A stretch of DNA of 64,000 nt from contig JADJMS010000047.1 of the NCBI GenBank assembly GCA_016709495.1, positions 310,001 to 374,000 of the forward strand, given 5' to 3'. The notes below the pieces were generated by a model, which saw only the letters and a program-made list of their open reading frames with translations, was not told the DNA's origin and did no database searches. Below are positions 17,308 through 26,451 of this stretch, in pieces (within the stretch, counting starts at the first letter, position 1; each line of letters starts with the position of its first letter). The stretch is from Candidatus Dechloromonas phosphorivorans (GTDB lineage Bacteria > Pseudomonadota > Gammaproteobacteria > Burkholderiales > Rhodocyclaceae). The translations under genes were made by a program, and so were the position numbers.

Positions 17308-18119
17308 ATGAGCCCGACTTCCCTATCATCGCCGACGTTCAAAATACCGCCGACACCCGCCAGATCGCCATCAACAAAGTTGGTATCAAGGCGATTCGCC
17401 ATCCGATCAAGGTTCAGGACAAATCTACCGGCATTCAGCACACCATCGCCATGTTCAACATGTACGTTGGTTTGCCGCACAATTTCAAGGGCACCCACAT
17501 GTCGCGCTTTGTGGAAATTCTCAACAGCCACGAACGCGAAATATCAGTTGAAAACTTCCCGGTCATGTTGCGTGAAATGGTTATCAAGCTTGAAGCTGAA
17601 ACCGGTCATATCGAAATGAACTTTCCTTATTTCATCAACAAGACGGCACCGATTTCCGGCGTACAAAGCCTGATGGATTACGACGTCACCTTCATTGGCG
17701 ACATCTGCCACGGCGAAATCGCCACCTCGGTCAAGGTCGTCGTACCGGTCACCAGCCTTTGCCCTTGTTCGAAGAAAATCTCAGACTATGGCGCTCACAA
17801 CCAGCGCTCACACGTCACCGTTACCGCCCAGACGAACGATTTCATGTGGATCGAGGAAATCGTCCAACTCGTCGAACAGGAAGCCTCCTGCGAGCTTTAC
17901 GGCTTGCTGAAGCGACCGGATGAAAAGTATGTCACTGAACGTGCATACGACAACCCGAAGTTTGTTGAAGACATGGTCCGAGATGTCGCCGCTCGGCTTA
18001 ATGCTGAATCACGTATTGATGCTTACGTGGTGGAATCCGAAAACTTTGAATCCATCCACAATCACTCGGCCTATGCGCTGATTGAGCGTGACAAGAAAAA
18101 CCCGTCGCCCCACGTTTGA
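17308..18119 (+). CDS. folE2: GTP cyclohydrolase FolE2, frame broken near the start codon
   Basis: Type IB GTP cyclohydrolase, which makes 7,8-dihydroneopterin triphosphate for folate and queuosine; it is metal dependent and does not need zinc strictly. The catalytic cysteine is in SLCPCSKKISDYGAHNQRSH. The conserved N-terminus (PIIADVQNTADTRQIAINK) is encoded from about 17321 but has no start codon in its frame; the obvious ATG at 17308 is one frame off. One added base, for example a fourth C in the run at 17313-17315, gives MSPDFPIIADVQ and a 270-residue protein, the family length. Without it the first in-frame ATG is 17451, which would remove about 48 conserved residues. Likely a sequence error rather than a true pseudogene. 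It follows dxs by 18 bases. Confidence 0.85.
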
Positions 18120-18131
18120 AGCGAAACAGAC

Positions 18132-18155
18132 AAATGGGTGCTCAGGCACCCATTT
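18132..18155 (+). terminator. Hairpin terminator after folE2
   Basis: A perfect 10-base stem (AAATGGGTGC / GCACCCATTT) with a TCAG loop, 12 bases after the folE2 stop; the only T-rich tail is the short TTTTC at its 3' edge. It probably ends the xseB-ispA-dxs-folE2 transcript. Confidence 0.65.
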
Positions 18156-18209
18156 TCATATCAGCTGAACAGATTTGCCATAACCCAAAGTTTGCCTAAC
18201 CCGGACATC

Positions 18210-19304
18210 ATGCCCCTGCCCAGTTTCGACCCTGCTGACTACACCTCACAACTTTCAGACAAGCTAGAGAGCTTCAAGAAGGCCTTTACTAAATTCGGTC
18301 TGCCCGAGCCTATGGTTTTCGCATCAACGCCTCTGCACTATCGGATGCGCGCTGAATTTCGCATGTGGCATCAGGATGAACGTGTTGATTACGCGATGTT
18401 TGATTCCGACAATCCTAAGCAACCTGTCATCATTGAAGAATTCGCTGCAGCGACTCAAAGCATCTGCACGCTCATGCCCCGCTTGCGAGAAAGGCTGCAG
18501 GCTAGCGAAACTTTGAAGCGCAGGCTGTTTCAAATCAACTTTCTCGCCACGCTGAGTGGAGATCTCCTTGTTACGCTGATCTACCATCGCCCACTAGATG
18601 AATCCTGGGAAACAGCTGCACGCGAAATGGCGAATGAATTCAACATTCGGCTAATCGGGCGCAGCCGCAAACAAAAAATTGTTCTGGACCGCGACTGGGT
18701 GCTTGAAGAGTTTGAATTGAATGGGCGCCAGCTTTGCTATCAGCAAATTGAAGGTAGCTTTTCCCAACCCAATGCCGGCGTTAACCGTCAAATGCTCGGC
18801 TGGGCATGCGAACAAGCAGCTAGTCTTGGTGGTGATATGGTGGAACTCTACTGTGGCAATGGCAACTTCACTGTAGCACTCGCTCCACAATTTAAACGTG
18901 TACTGGCGACAGAAGTCAGCAAATCATCAGTGGCAGCAGCTAACTACAACCTTGCTGCAAATAACATTCAGAATGTAACGCTGCTCCGCATGTCGAGTGA
19001 TGAGATCAGTGAGGCGCTGGCTCGAAATCGACCTTTCGAACGAATGAAGGATATCGACCTGGATAGTTACCGCTTCACAACATTATTTGTCGATCCGCCA
19101 CGCAGTGGCCTGGACGCTACAACCCTAGCTTTAGCAGGAAATTTCGAAAACATTCTCTACATTTCCTGCAATCCGCAAACACTGCAGGAAAATGTAGCCG
19201 CTCTGCAGGCGACTCACCGCATTAGCGCAGCAGCTGTTTTTGATCAATTTCCCTACACCCACCATCTTGAATGTGGACTATTACTGACTCGTCGCGCTAA
19301 TTAA
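18210..19304 (+). CDS. trmA: tRNA (uracil-54-C5)-methyltransferase
   Basis: SAM-dependent enzyme that makes ribothymidine (m5U54) in the T-loop of tRNAs. 364 residues from ATG 18210 (MPLPSFDPADYTSQL); earlier starts would lie inside the terminator hairpin. The SAM motif is VELYCGNGNFTVAL, the motif with the conserved Asp-Pro is LFVDPPRSGLD, and the catalytic cysteine is in YISCNPQTL. It lacks the N-terminal TRAM/Fe-S region of RlmC/RlmD, which supports TrmA. Flanked by terminators on both sides, so it is a single-gene unit. The gap 18156-18209 shows nothing else. Confidence 0.95.
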   Translation: MPLPSFDPADYTSQLSDKLESFKKAFTKFGLPEPMVFASTPLHYRMRAEFRMWHQDERVDYAMFDSDNPKQPVIIEEFAAATQSICTLMPRLRERLQASETLKRRLFQINFLATLSGDLLVTLIYHRPLDESWETAAREMANEFNIRLIGRSRKQKIVLDRDWVLEEFELNGRQLCYQQIEGSFSQPNAGVNRQMLGWACEQAASLGGDMVELYCGNGNFTVALAPQFKRVLATEVSKSSVAAANYNLAANNIQNVTLLRMSSDEISEALARNRPFERMKDIDLDSYRFTTLFVDPPRSGLDATTLALAGNFENILYISCNPQTLQENVAALQATHRISAAAVFDQFPYTHHLECGLLLTRRAN

Positions 19305-19340
19305 CGGTTACATATCAGCAATCTGTTACGGTCAACTGCC

Positions 19341-19358
19341 AAAACCGCTTGGTTTTTT
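19341..19358. terminator. Terminator between trmA and the Nudix gene
   Basis: AAAACC-GCTT-GGTTTT followed by further Ts, 36 bases after trmA. The six-base stem is weak, but the T-run suits the plus-strand transcript. The convergent Nudix gene ends at its edge. Confidence 0.5.
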
Positions 19359-19911
19359 ATACCGATACAGCTGGATTATCAAGCCAGTACAGCGCTGCAA
19401 TCGTTTTACCATCAGTAATCTGCCCGCTCCATACCGATTTCTTGGCATCACCTGGTGAAAGCTCAATCACATCAAGAAATTCGTTATGGTCGAGTTGCTT
19501 CTCACCCGCTAGATTCAGTCCGTGCGCGGTGAATATCTCAATGCGTTCATCTGCATAACCAATACAAGGGTGCATCACCCCAATGTAGCGCCAATCGTTT
19601 GCTACATACCCCGTTTCTTCTAACAACTCACGCTTGGCAGTGTCCAAAATCTCCTCGCCTGCATCAATTTTACCTGCCGGCAATTCGAGAAACACCTTCT
19701 TTAATGGGTAACGAAACTGGCGCTCAAAGAGCAAATTTCCATTGTCCAGAATAGCCACTATTACGACGGCACCAGGATGCGTTATGTACTCTCGGATTGA
19801 GGTTTTGCCATTGGGTAACATGACCTCATCACGATTTACTTTAAGCAGGGCACCTTCAAATACCCGCTCTGTCTGAATGGTGGTTTCAATAAGATGTGTA
19901 TCGTTTGACAA
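19357..19911 (-). CDS. nudF: Nudix hydrolase, ADP-ribose pyrophosphatase type
   Basis: A 184-residue Nudix protein resembling ADP-ribose pyrophosphatases: an N-terminal strand domain (VFEGALLKVNRDEVMLPNG), the preceding PAGKIDAGEEILDTAKRE half and RELLEETGY half of the Nudix box (G-x5-E-x7-REUxEExGU), and the acidic loop PCIGYADERIEIF that follows. It would split ADP-ribose into AMP and ribose 5-phosphate; related sugar nucleotides remain possible. It lies downstream of the nuo operon but behind the nuo terminator. The symbol is by family only. Confidence 0.85.
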   Translation of the reverse strand: MSNDTHLIETTIQTERVFEGALLKVNRDEVMLPNGKTSIREYITHPGAVVIVAILDNGNLLFERQFRYPLKKVFLELPAGKIDAGEEILDTAKRELLEETGYVANDWRYIGVMHPCIGYADERIEIFTAHGLNLAGEKQLDHNEFLDVIELSPGDAKKSVWSGQITDGKTIAALYWLDNPAVSV

Positions 19912-19922
19912 TTAATTTCTCC

Positions 19923-19953
19923 AAAAAAAACGCCCCGACCAGCGGGGCGTTTT
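19923..19953 (-). terminator. Rho-independent terminator of the nuo operon
   Basis: A 10-base stem (AAAACGCCCC / GGGGCGTTTT) with a 7-base loop and eight Ts on the minus strand, 17 bases after nuoN. A textbook terminator, also usable from the plus strand. Confidence 0.85.
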
Positions 19954-19970
19954 CAAATCATTTGCGGACC

Positions 19971-21449
19971 TCAGAGCGAACGCAGCAATGCGTAGGCACA
20001 GAGCGACATGATCACCTGTGGGAACATACCGAGGAAGGCTACAGCCAAACCATTGGCAGAAATCAAAATGCGCATATCGGTACCAACGTTTAGCGGCGTG
20101 TCATCATCCGGCGTATCAAAGTACATGACCTTAACTACACGCAGGTAATAGAAAGCACCGATCAGCGAGAACAGTACAGCAACGATCGCCAACCACATGT
20201 AGCCGGCTGCAACCACTGCCTGCAACACAGAGAACTTGGCAAAGAAACCGATAAAGAAGGGCACGCCAGCCATGGAGAACATCACCATCAACATGATGCC
20301 TGCGAACCATGGGCTACGCTTGTTCAAACCCTTGAAGTCTTCAATTTTGTCAGCCTCGAAACCTGCACGGGACATCATTAGAATCATACCAAAGGCTGCC
20401 GTCGTCATCAGCACGTAAGCGATCACATAGAACATCGCTGAACTATAAGCATTCAAAGCATAGCGAGCGTCACCGCTGACCACGCCAGTTGTAATGCCAA
20501 GCAACATAAAGCCCATGTGTGAAATTGCAGAATAAGCAAGCATCCGTTTCAAGTTGGTTTGTGCGATAGCAGCCAGATTACCAATCGCCATCGACAAAAC
20601 GGACAGGATAATCAACATCGACTGCCAATCCTGCGCCATGGTAATCATGCCATTAACCAGCAAACGCATGACGATTGCGAATGCAGCCAGTTTGGGCGCA
20701 GAACCAATCAACAAAGTTACTGAAGTCGGCGCACCATGATAGACGTCCGGAATCCACATATGGAAAGGAACGACGCCTAGCTTGAAAGCCAAACCAGAAA
20801 CAAGGAACACTAGGCCGAACACCAATAGTGTCTTGTTTGCACCACCACCATAAAGTTTTTCGGCAACACCCGTAATTTCGAGGGTGCCCGTTGCACCGTA
20901 AATCATCGACATGCCGTAAAGCAGCAGGCCGGAAGCCAGCGCACCAAGTACGAAATATTTCATTGCAGCTTCAGTTGAAACTGCCGAATCGCGATTCATG
21001 GCAACCATCGCGTACAAGGAGAGCGAAAGCAATTCAAGACCGAGATAGATGGTAACGAAATGATTTGCCGAAATCATGACCATCATGCCGAGGGTTGCAA
21101 ACAAGGCAAGCACGTAATACTCACCCTTGTTCATAACCTCGCGGTCCAATATATAACCCCGTGAGTAGAACAGAACCACAACGACAGTCATGTAGAGGAA
21201 AAGCTTGAGCAGATCCGACATCAAGTCGTCTACAAACATATTACTGAAGGTATAAACGATCTCGCCAGTACTTGTATAGAACTGGATCAGCGCACAACCA
21301 ACCAGTGTTAGTTGTGTCAGCACAAAGGTTACTGTGCGCCGACTATCCTTGACCGTCAAATCAACGAGGAGAATGACCAATGCCATAGCCGCCAGAAACA
21401 TTTCAGGCGCAGCTGGCAGAAGATTGGGGACAACAAAATTGTCGAACAT
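19971..21449 (-). CDS. nuoN: NADH-quinone oxidoreductase subunit N
   Basis: Antiporter-like proton-channel subunit of complex I in the inner membrane. 492 residues with about 14 hydrophobic segments; the proton-antiporter-M core is seen in LGLELLSLSLYAMVAMNRD, KLGVVPFHMWIPDVYHGAP and LKRMLAYSAISHMGFMLLG, with the conserved membrane Glu and Lys residues. It is the last gene of the 14-gene nuo operon. Confidence 0.98.
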   Translation of the reverse strand: MFDNFVVPNLLPAAPEMFLAAMALVILLVDLTVKDSRRTVTFVLTQLTLVGCALIQFYTSTGEIVYTFSNMFVDDLMSDLLKLFLYMTVVVVLFYSRGYILDREVMNKGEYYVLALFATLGMMVMISANHFVTIYLGLELLSLSLYAMVAMNRDSAVSTEAAMKYFVLGALASGLLLYGMSMIYGATGTLEITGVAEKLYGGGANKTLLVFGLVFLVSGLAFKLGVVPFHMWIPDVYHGAPTSVTLLIGSAPKLAAFAIVMRLLVNGMITMAQDWQSMLIILSVLSMAIGNLAAIAQTNLKRMLAYSAISHMGFMLLGITTGVVSGDARYALNAYSSAMFYVIAYVLMTTAAFGMILMMSRAGFEADKIEDFKGLNKRSPWFAGIMLMVMFSMAGVPFFIGFFAKFSVLQAVVAAGYMWLAIVAVLFSLIGAFYYLRVVKVMYFDTPDDDTPLNVGTDMRILISANGLAVAFLGMFPQVIMSLCAYALLRSL

Positions 21450-21461
21450 GTCGGCTACCGT

Positions 21462-22946
21462 TTATTGAATCTTGCTGATGGCAACGTGGCGCAACAGGTC
21501 ATTGACCGAAGCGTGCATAACTTCCGTAAAGGGCTGGGGATACAGGCCCATCCACAGCGTGCAGATGGCCAGCACGCCAAGAATAAGGAATTCGCGATTG
21601 TTGATGTCGGTGAGTTCTGCGACATGGTGGTTTGCCACATCGCCAAAAATCACGCGCTTGTACATCCACAGGGTATAGGCAGCACCTACGACCATCGAAC
21701 TGGCTGCAGCAAAAGCAACCCAGAAATTGAATTTGACAGCACCCAAAATAACCATGAACTCGCCGACAAACCCGGATGTGGCTGGCAGGCCTGCATTTGC
21801 CATGGAGAACAACATGAATAGAGCAGCAAACTTAGGCATGGTGTTCACCACACCACCGTAATCAGCGATTTGACGGCTATGGACGCGGTCATACATGACG
21901 CCGATACAGAAGAACATGGCACCCGATACAAAACCGTGCGACAGCATCTGAACCAAAGCACCTTCAATCCCCATCGCGCTGAACATAAAGAAGCCGAGAG
22001 TGACGAAACCCATGTGCGCAATAGATGAATAGGCAACCAGTTTTTTCATGTCGGCCTGAACCAGGGCGACAAACCCGATATAAACCACGGCTATCAATGA
22101 AAGGCCCACCACAAGACTGGATAGTTCATGCGAGGCATCCGGAGCAATTGGCAGGGAGAATCGCAGGAAACCGTATGCACCAAGTTTCAGGGCAATAGCA
22201 GCAAGAACTATCGAACCACCCGTTGGCGCTTCAACGTGTGCATCGGGCAACCAGGTATGAACTGGCCACATGGGCACCTTGACAGCGAATGCAACAAGAA
22301 ATGCAAGGAACAACCAAATCTGGGGGCCAAGACCGATCGGAAGTTTGTGCCATTCAAGAATCGAGAAGCTACCACCTGACTGAATGAAGAGATACATCAA
22401 TGCCAGCAGGAACAATAGCGAGCCAAACAGTGTGTAGAGGAAAAATTTGAAAGCAGCATAAACGCGATTCGGACCACCCCATACACCAATGATCAGATAC
22501 ATCGGAATCAGGGAAGCTTCAAAGAAGACGTAAAACAAAATGCCATCAAGTGAAGTAAAAATTCCGTTCATCAAACCCGACATGATCAGAAATGCAGCGT
22601 TGTACTGTGCAACCTTTTGCTGAATAACTTCCCAGCCGGCCAGAACAACAATGATCGTGATGAAACTGTTAAGCACAACGAAAAGCATTGAAATGCCATC
22701 AACACCGAGGTGGTAGTTAATGTTGAATCGGGGAATCCAGGTTTTCAGTTCTACAAACTGCATTGTGCCTTGGGCAACATCGAATCCAGTCCAAAGTGGA
22801 ATGGCCACAATAAGGCCGGCGATTGCTCCGGCCAAGGCAAGCATCCGTGCCAGTGGCGCATTACGATCAGAGCCGGTGGCAAGCACCACAAAGCCGGCAA
22901 TGATCGGCGTCCAGATTGCGAGAGAAATTAGCGGGTAAGTCGACAT
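21462..22946 (-). CDS. nuoM: NADH-quinone oxidoreductase subunit M
   Basis: Second antiporter-like membrane subunit of complex I. 494 residues; conserved features include the glutamate in YVFFEASLIPMYLIIGVWGG, KVPMWPVHTWLPDAHVEAPT and MKKLVAYSSIAHMGFVTLG. It is separated by 12 bases from nuoN and 32 from nuoL. Confidence 0.98.
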   Translation of the reverse strand: MSTYPLISLAIWTPIIAGFVVLATGSDRNAPLARMLALAGAIAGLIVAIPLWTGFDVAQGTMQFVELKTWIPRFNINYHLGVDGISMLFVVLNSFITIIVVLAGWEVIQQKVAQYNAAFLIMSGLMNGIFTSLDGILFYVFFEASLIPMYLIIGVWGGPNRVYAAFKFFLYTLFGSLLFLLALMYLFIQSGGSFSILEWHKLPIGLGPQIWLFLAFLVAFAVKVPMWPVHTWLPDAHVEAPTGGSIVLAAIALKLGAYGFLRFSLPIAPDASHELSSLVVGLSLIAVVYIGFVALVQADMKKLVAYSSIAHMGFVTLGFFMFSAMGIEGALVQMLSHGFVSGAMFFCIGVMYDRVHSRQIADYGGVVNTMPKFAALFMLFSMANAGLPATSGFVGEFMVILGAVKFNFWVAFAAASSMVVGAAYTLWMYKRVIFGDVANHHVAELTDINNREFLILGVLAICTLWMGLYPQPFTEVMHASVNDLLRHVAISKIQ

Positions 22947-22978
22947 GTTATTCCTTGCTCTTCGGCGAGCTATTCACG

Positions 22979-25015
22979 CTATGCGCGGTTGATCCACAAG
23001 GTCATCAGTACAAAAACACCGATGATCATTGTGAAAGCGTAGTGATAGACGTAACCGGTCTGGAAGAACCGGGTTACAGCGGCAATCCAGGCAACGAGTT
23101 TTGCAGATCCATTGACCATCACACCATCGATGACGGCCACATCACCACCGCGCCAAAACGCCTTGCCGAGCACACGTGCACCACCAGCAAAGACAACCTC
23201 GTTAAATTTGTCAAAGTAATACTTGTTTTCAAACAGCGTATTGATCAAGGAGAAACGACGCTGAATTGCTGCCGGAATATCCGGTCGTTTCATGTAGAAG
23301 AACCATGAAGTAACAACACCTGACAAGGCAAGAATAAACGGCAGTGAAGTCAGCGAATGAACTCCCATGGCAACTGCACCATGAAAATGCTCTGACAAAT
23401 GCTCCATTGCAGGATGTGCGTGGTGATCAATATAGATAACACCCTTGAAGTAGTCACCGAAGACCATCGGACCAATCGCAATGAAACCAATAGCAACTGA
23501 CGGAATTGCCAGCAATACTAATGGCAACCAGACAACCCAAGGTGTCTCATGGGGTTTCTCACCCGGAGCCAAGCCATGGTGATGATCGTGCGAAGTTTCT
23601 TCGTCATCATGATCACCATGATGATCATGTTGTTCGGCATGACCAAAACGCTCTTCGCCGTGGAAAACAAGGAAGTACATCCGGAAGGAATAGAAGGCAG
23701 TGACAAAAACACCGGCCATCACAGCGAAGTAGGCAAAGCCGGCACCAGGTATATGCGACAACGCAACGGCTTCAATAATTGAATCTTTGGAATAGAAACC
23801 GGAAAGGAAAGGCGTACCAATCAAGGCAAGCGAACCAATCAGTGAAGTAATCCAGGTAATCGGCATGTATTTGCGAAGCCCGCCCATTTTGCGGATGTCC
23901 TGTTCGTGATGCATACCAATAATGACTGAACCTGCAGCAAGGAACAGCAGCGCCTTGAAGAAGGCGTGCGTCATCAGGTGGAATATAGCGACCGAATAGG
24001 CTGAAGCACCAAGGGCGACGGTCATGTAACCCAGTTGTGACAGGGTTGAATAAGCAACCACGCGCTTGATGTCGTTCTGGATGATGCCAAGGAAGCCCAT
24101 AAACAAGGCGGTAATAGCACCAATGATAATGACGAAAGAAAGAGCTGTGGTCGAAAGTTCAAACAAAGGCGACATACGGGCAACCATGAAGATGCCAGCC
24201 GTAACCATTGTTGCCGCGTGGATCAGTGCCGATATTGGCGTCGGGCCTTCCATTGAATCCGGTAACCATACATGCAATGGAACTTGTGCTGACTTACCCA
24301 TTGCACCAATGAACAAGCAAATACACGTAACGGTCATTAAGGAAACGGTCGCCCAATCACGATCAGCAAACAGCGAAATTGTTGAATTTGCAAGCTCAGG
24401 GGCTTTCACAAAAACGGATGCGTAATCAAGCGTTCCGAAATGGGCAAGAACAAGGCCAATACCAAGAATGAAACCGAAGTCACCAACCCGGTTTACCAAA
24501 AAGGCCTTCATGTTGGCAAAAATTGCTGTCGGGCGGGTGTACCAGAAACCGATCAGCAAGTATGAAACCAGACCCACTGCTTCCCAACCAAAGAACAGCT
24601 GCATGAAGTTGTTACTCATGACCAGCATCAGCATGGAGAAGGTGAATAACGAAATGTAACTAAAGAAACGGTTGTAACCCGGATCTTCATGCATATAACC
24701 AACAGTGTAAATATGGACCATCAGCGATACAAAGGTCACAACCAGCATCATGGTTGTTGTCAGGGTATCAATCAAAAATCCGACCTCAAAACGGTAGTCA
24801 CCACTTGTTAACCAAGTGTAAACCGTGCCGTTGTAAGTATTTCCAGCCTGAACATCCTTGAAGATTACAACCGAAGCGATAAAGGCAACCGCGACACCGA
24901 GAATGGTTACGCTATGTGCAACCCAGCGCGGTATAACGCGACAGAATAGGCCTGCAATCATGGCTCCGAAAAGCGGAGCCAGAGGAACGAGCAGATAGAG
25001 TTTTTGCATTTCCAT
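22979..25015 (-). CDS. nuoL: NADH-quinone oxidoreductase subunit L
   Basis: Largest antiporter-like subunit, with the long lateral helix at the C-terminus. 678 residues, somewhat above the E. coli length (613). Conserved parts: LFFGWEAVGLVSYLLIGFWY, SAQVPLHVWLPDSMEGPTPI, and IKRVVAYSTLSQLGYMTVALG. The extra length includes a histidine- and acid-rich loop (AEQHDHHGDHDDEETSHDH) near residues 455-480, encoded around 23550-23650, facing out between helices. It begins two bases after the nuoK stop. Confidence 0.98.
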   Translation of the reverse strand: MEMQKLYLLVPLAPLFGAMIAGLFCRVIPRWVAHSVTILGVAVAFIASVVIFKDVQAGNTYNGTVYTWLTSGDYRFEVGFLIDTLTTTMMLVVTFVSLMVHIYTVGYMHEDPGYNRFFSYISLFTFSMLMLVMSNNFMQLFFGWEAVGLVSYLLIGFWYTRPTAIFANMKAFLVNRVGDFGFILGIGLVLAHFGTLDYASVFVKAPELANSTISLFADRDWATVSLMTVTCICLFIGAMGKSAQVPLHVWLPDSMEGPTPISALIHAATMVTAGIFMVARMSPLFELSTTALSFVIIIGAITALFMGFLGIIQNDIKRVVAYSTLSQLGYMTVALGASAYSVAIFHLMTHAFFKALLFLAAGSVIIGMHHEQDIRKMGGLRKYMPITWITSLIGSLALIGTPFLSGFYSKDSIIEAVALSHIPGAGFAYFAVMAGVFVTAFYSFRMYFLVFHGEERFGHAEQHDHHGDHDDEETSHDHHHGLAPGEKPHETPWVVWLPLVLLAIPSVAIGFIAIGPMVFGDYFKGVIYIDHHAHPAMEHLSEHFHGAVAMGVHSLTSLPFILALSGVVTSWFFYMKRPDIPAAIQRRFSLINTLFENKYYFDKFNEVVFAGGARVLGKAFWRGGDVAVIDGVMVNGSAKLVAWIAAVTRFFQTGYVYHYAFTMIIGVFVLMTLWINRA

Positions 25016-25017
25016 GA

Positions 25018-25329
25018 TTAACCCTTAAGACTGCCCAGATCATCCACATGGATGCTCTTCAGGTTGCGGAACAAGACAATGAGAATCGCCAGGCCAATTG
25101 CAGATTCAGCAGCAGCCACTGTCAAGATGAAGAAAACGAAAATCTGCCCGGACAAGTCACCGAGATAATGAGAAAAAGCGACAAAATTCATGTTGACCGC
25201 GAGAAGCATTAATTCAATGGTCATCAACAGAACTAGAAGATTTTTCCGATTAAGGAAAATGCCAACCACGCTAATCGCGAAAAGTATCGCGCCCAGTATC
25301 AGAAAGTGCGAGAGTGTAAGAGTAAACAT
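25018..25329 (-). CDS. nuoK: NADH-quinone oxidoreductase subunit K
   Basis: Small membrane subunit of complex I, 103 residues with three membrane helices. The two conserved membrane glutamates appear in MTIELMLLAVNMNF and AAAESAIGLAILI, part of the E-channel for proton transfer. It sits between nuoJ and nuoL in the standard order. Confidence 0.97.
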   Translation of the reverse strand: MFTLTLSHFLILGAILFAISVVGIFLNRKNLLVLLMTIELMLLAVNMNFVAFSHYLGDLSGQIFVFFILTVAAAESAIGLAILIVLFRNLKSIHVDDLGSLKG

Positions 25330-25343
25330 TGGTGCCCCGGGGT

Positions 25344-25940
25344 TCAGTCTTTTTCAACCGGCATCTGCAGAACGCGAATGCGATCCTTCGCTTTCACGAA
25401 GACCTGCTGATTTGGATTGGTGTACTTGGATTTCTTTGGACCGCGATAGGTCAGCACGATGGCTGCAATCATGCCGACGAGCAGAATGAGTGATGCCAGC
25501 TCGAACGGATAAACAAAGTCCGTAAACATCAGCACACCGATACTTTTTGTATTTGACACACCAGCCGGAATCATTGCATCTGCTGCAGGGACCTGGAAGT
25601 ACTTGCTTCCTAGAACCAGGCCCATTTCCATAACCATAAGCAAACCCAACATGGCACCCAAGGGCAAATAATTCCAGAACCCTTCACGTATGCGATCAAT
25701 ATTGATGTCAAGCATCATGACCACGAACAGGAACAAGACCATTACAGCACCGACGTAAACCAGAATAATGGCGATAGCGAGGAACTCTGCTTGTAATAAA
25801 GCCCATATGCCGCCGCAGGTAAAGAAAGCGAGGATAAGGTGTAAAGCAGCATGAACTGGGTTACGTGCTGTGATTACACGCATGCTTGCAAATATCAGAA
25901 TCGCTGACAAAAAGAAAAAAACGAAGGCTTGAATATCCAT
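25344..25940 (-). CDS. nuoJ: NADH-quinone oxidoreductase subunit J
   Basis: Membrane subunit of complex I; 198 residues with five membrane helices, including the conserved third helix FLAIAIILVYVGAVMVLFLF with the pi-bulge tyrosine-glycine region. The polar C-terminal tail (about residues 165-198) is on the cytoplasmic side. Confidence 0.97.
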   Translation of the reverse strand: MDIQAFVFFFLSAILIFASMRVITARNPVHAALHLILAFFTCGGIWALLQAEFLAIAIILVYVGAVMVLFLFVVMMLDINIDRIREGFWNYLPLGAMLGLLMVMEMGLVLGSKYFQVPAADAMIPAGVSNTKSIGVLMFTDFVYPFELASLILLVGMIAAIVLTYRGPKKSKYTNPNQQVFVKAKDRIRVLQMPVEKD

Positions 25941-25952
25941 CAGGGGTACCTG

Positions 25953-26441
25953 TTAGCGGTAAGGTGCGTCAAGTTGACGGTCCTGAGCGATCTGATCTTC
26001 ATAACGATCGCCATTGGCCAGCAGCATCTGCTTGGTGTAGTAGAGGTCACCCCGTTTTTCACCGTGATATTCAAAGACACGGGTTTCAACAACCGCATCA
26101 ACCGGGCAAGCTTCTTCACAGAAACCGCAAAAAATACATTTGGTCAAATCAATATCATAACGGGTCGTACGACGAGAACCATCATCACGTGGTTCTGCCT
26201 CAATCGTAATCGCCATTGCAGGGCAAATAGCTTCACAAAGTTTGCATGCAATGCAACGTTCTTCGCCATTAGGGTAACGACGTAATGCGTGTAATCCACG
26301 GAAACGTGAACTTTGCGGTGTTTTTTCTTCCGGATACTGGACAGTAATTTTTCGGGCAAAGAAATACTTGCCGGTTACCGACATACCTTTCAGCAACTCC
26401 TTAAGGAGGAGGCTGTTGAAGATTTCCTTCATCGAACCCAT
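25953..26441 (-). CDS. nuoI: NADH-quinone oxidoreductase subunit I
   Basis: Peripheral-arm ferredoxin-like subunit carrying clusters N6a and N6b. 162 residues; the two [4Fe-4S] motifs are CIACKLCEAICP and CIFCGFCEEACP, spaced as in the TYKY family. The N-terminal amphipathic helix (FNSLLLKELLKGMSVTGKYF) lies along the membrane. It is preceded by a strong AAGGAGG-like site belonging to its own start region. Confidence 0.98.
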   Translation of the reverse strand: MGSMKEIFNSLLLKELLKGMSVTGKYFFARKITVQYPEEKTPQSSRFRGLHALRRYPNGEERCIACKLCEAICPAMAITIEAEPRDDGSRRTTRYDIDLTKCIFCGFCEEACPVDAVVETRVFEYHGEKRGDLYYTKQMLLANGDRYEDQIAQDRQLDAPYR

Positions 26442-26451
26442 TATGCTCTCC

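Noticed and set aside
18138..18209. An upstream GTG start for trmA
   Set aside because: It lies inside the folE2 terminator stem, and the N-terminal residues it adds are not TrmA-like; ATG 18210 fits the family.
1281..19341. A shared 17-base string TGTTACGGTCAACTGCC at about 1281 and 19325
   Set aside because: One copy codes for the end of LspA and the other is intergenic; a single 17-base match in 64 kb is compatible with chance and neither copy has repeat structure.
23518..23712. Short frames rich in Met/Ile opposite the NuoL histidine loop
   Set aside because: They are antisense or shifted readings of the repeated CAT/GAT codons of the loop.
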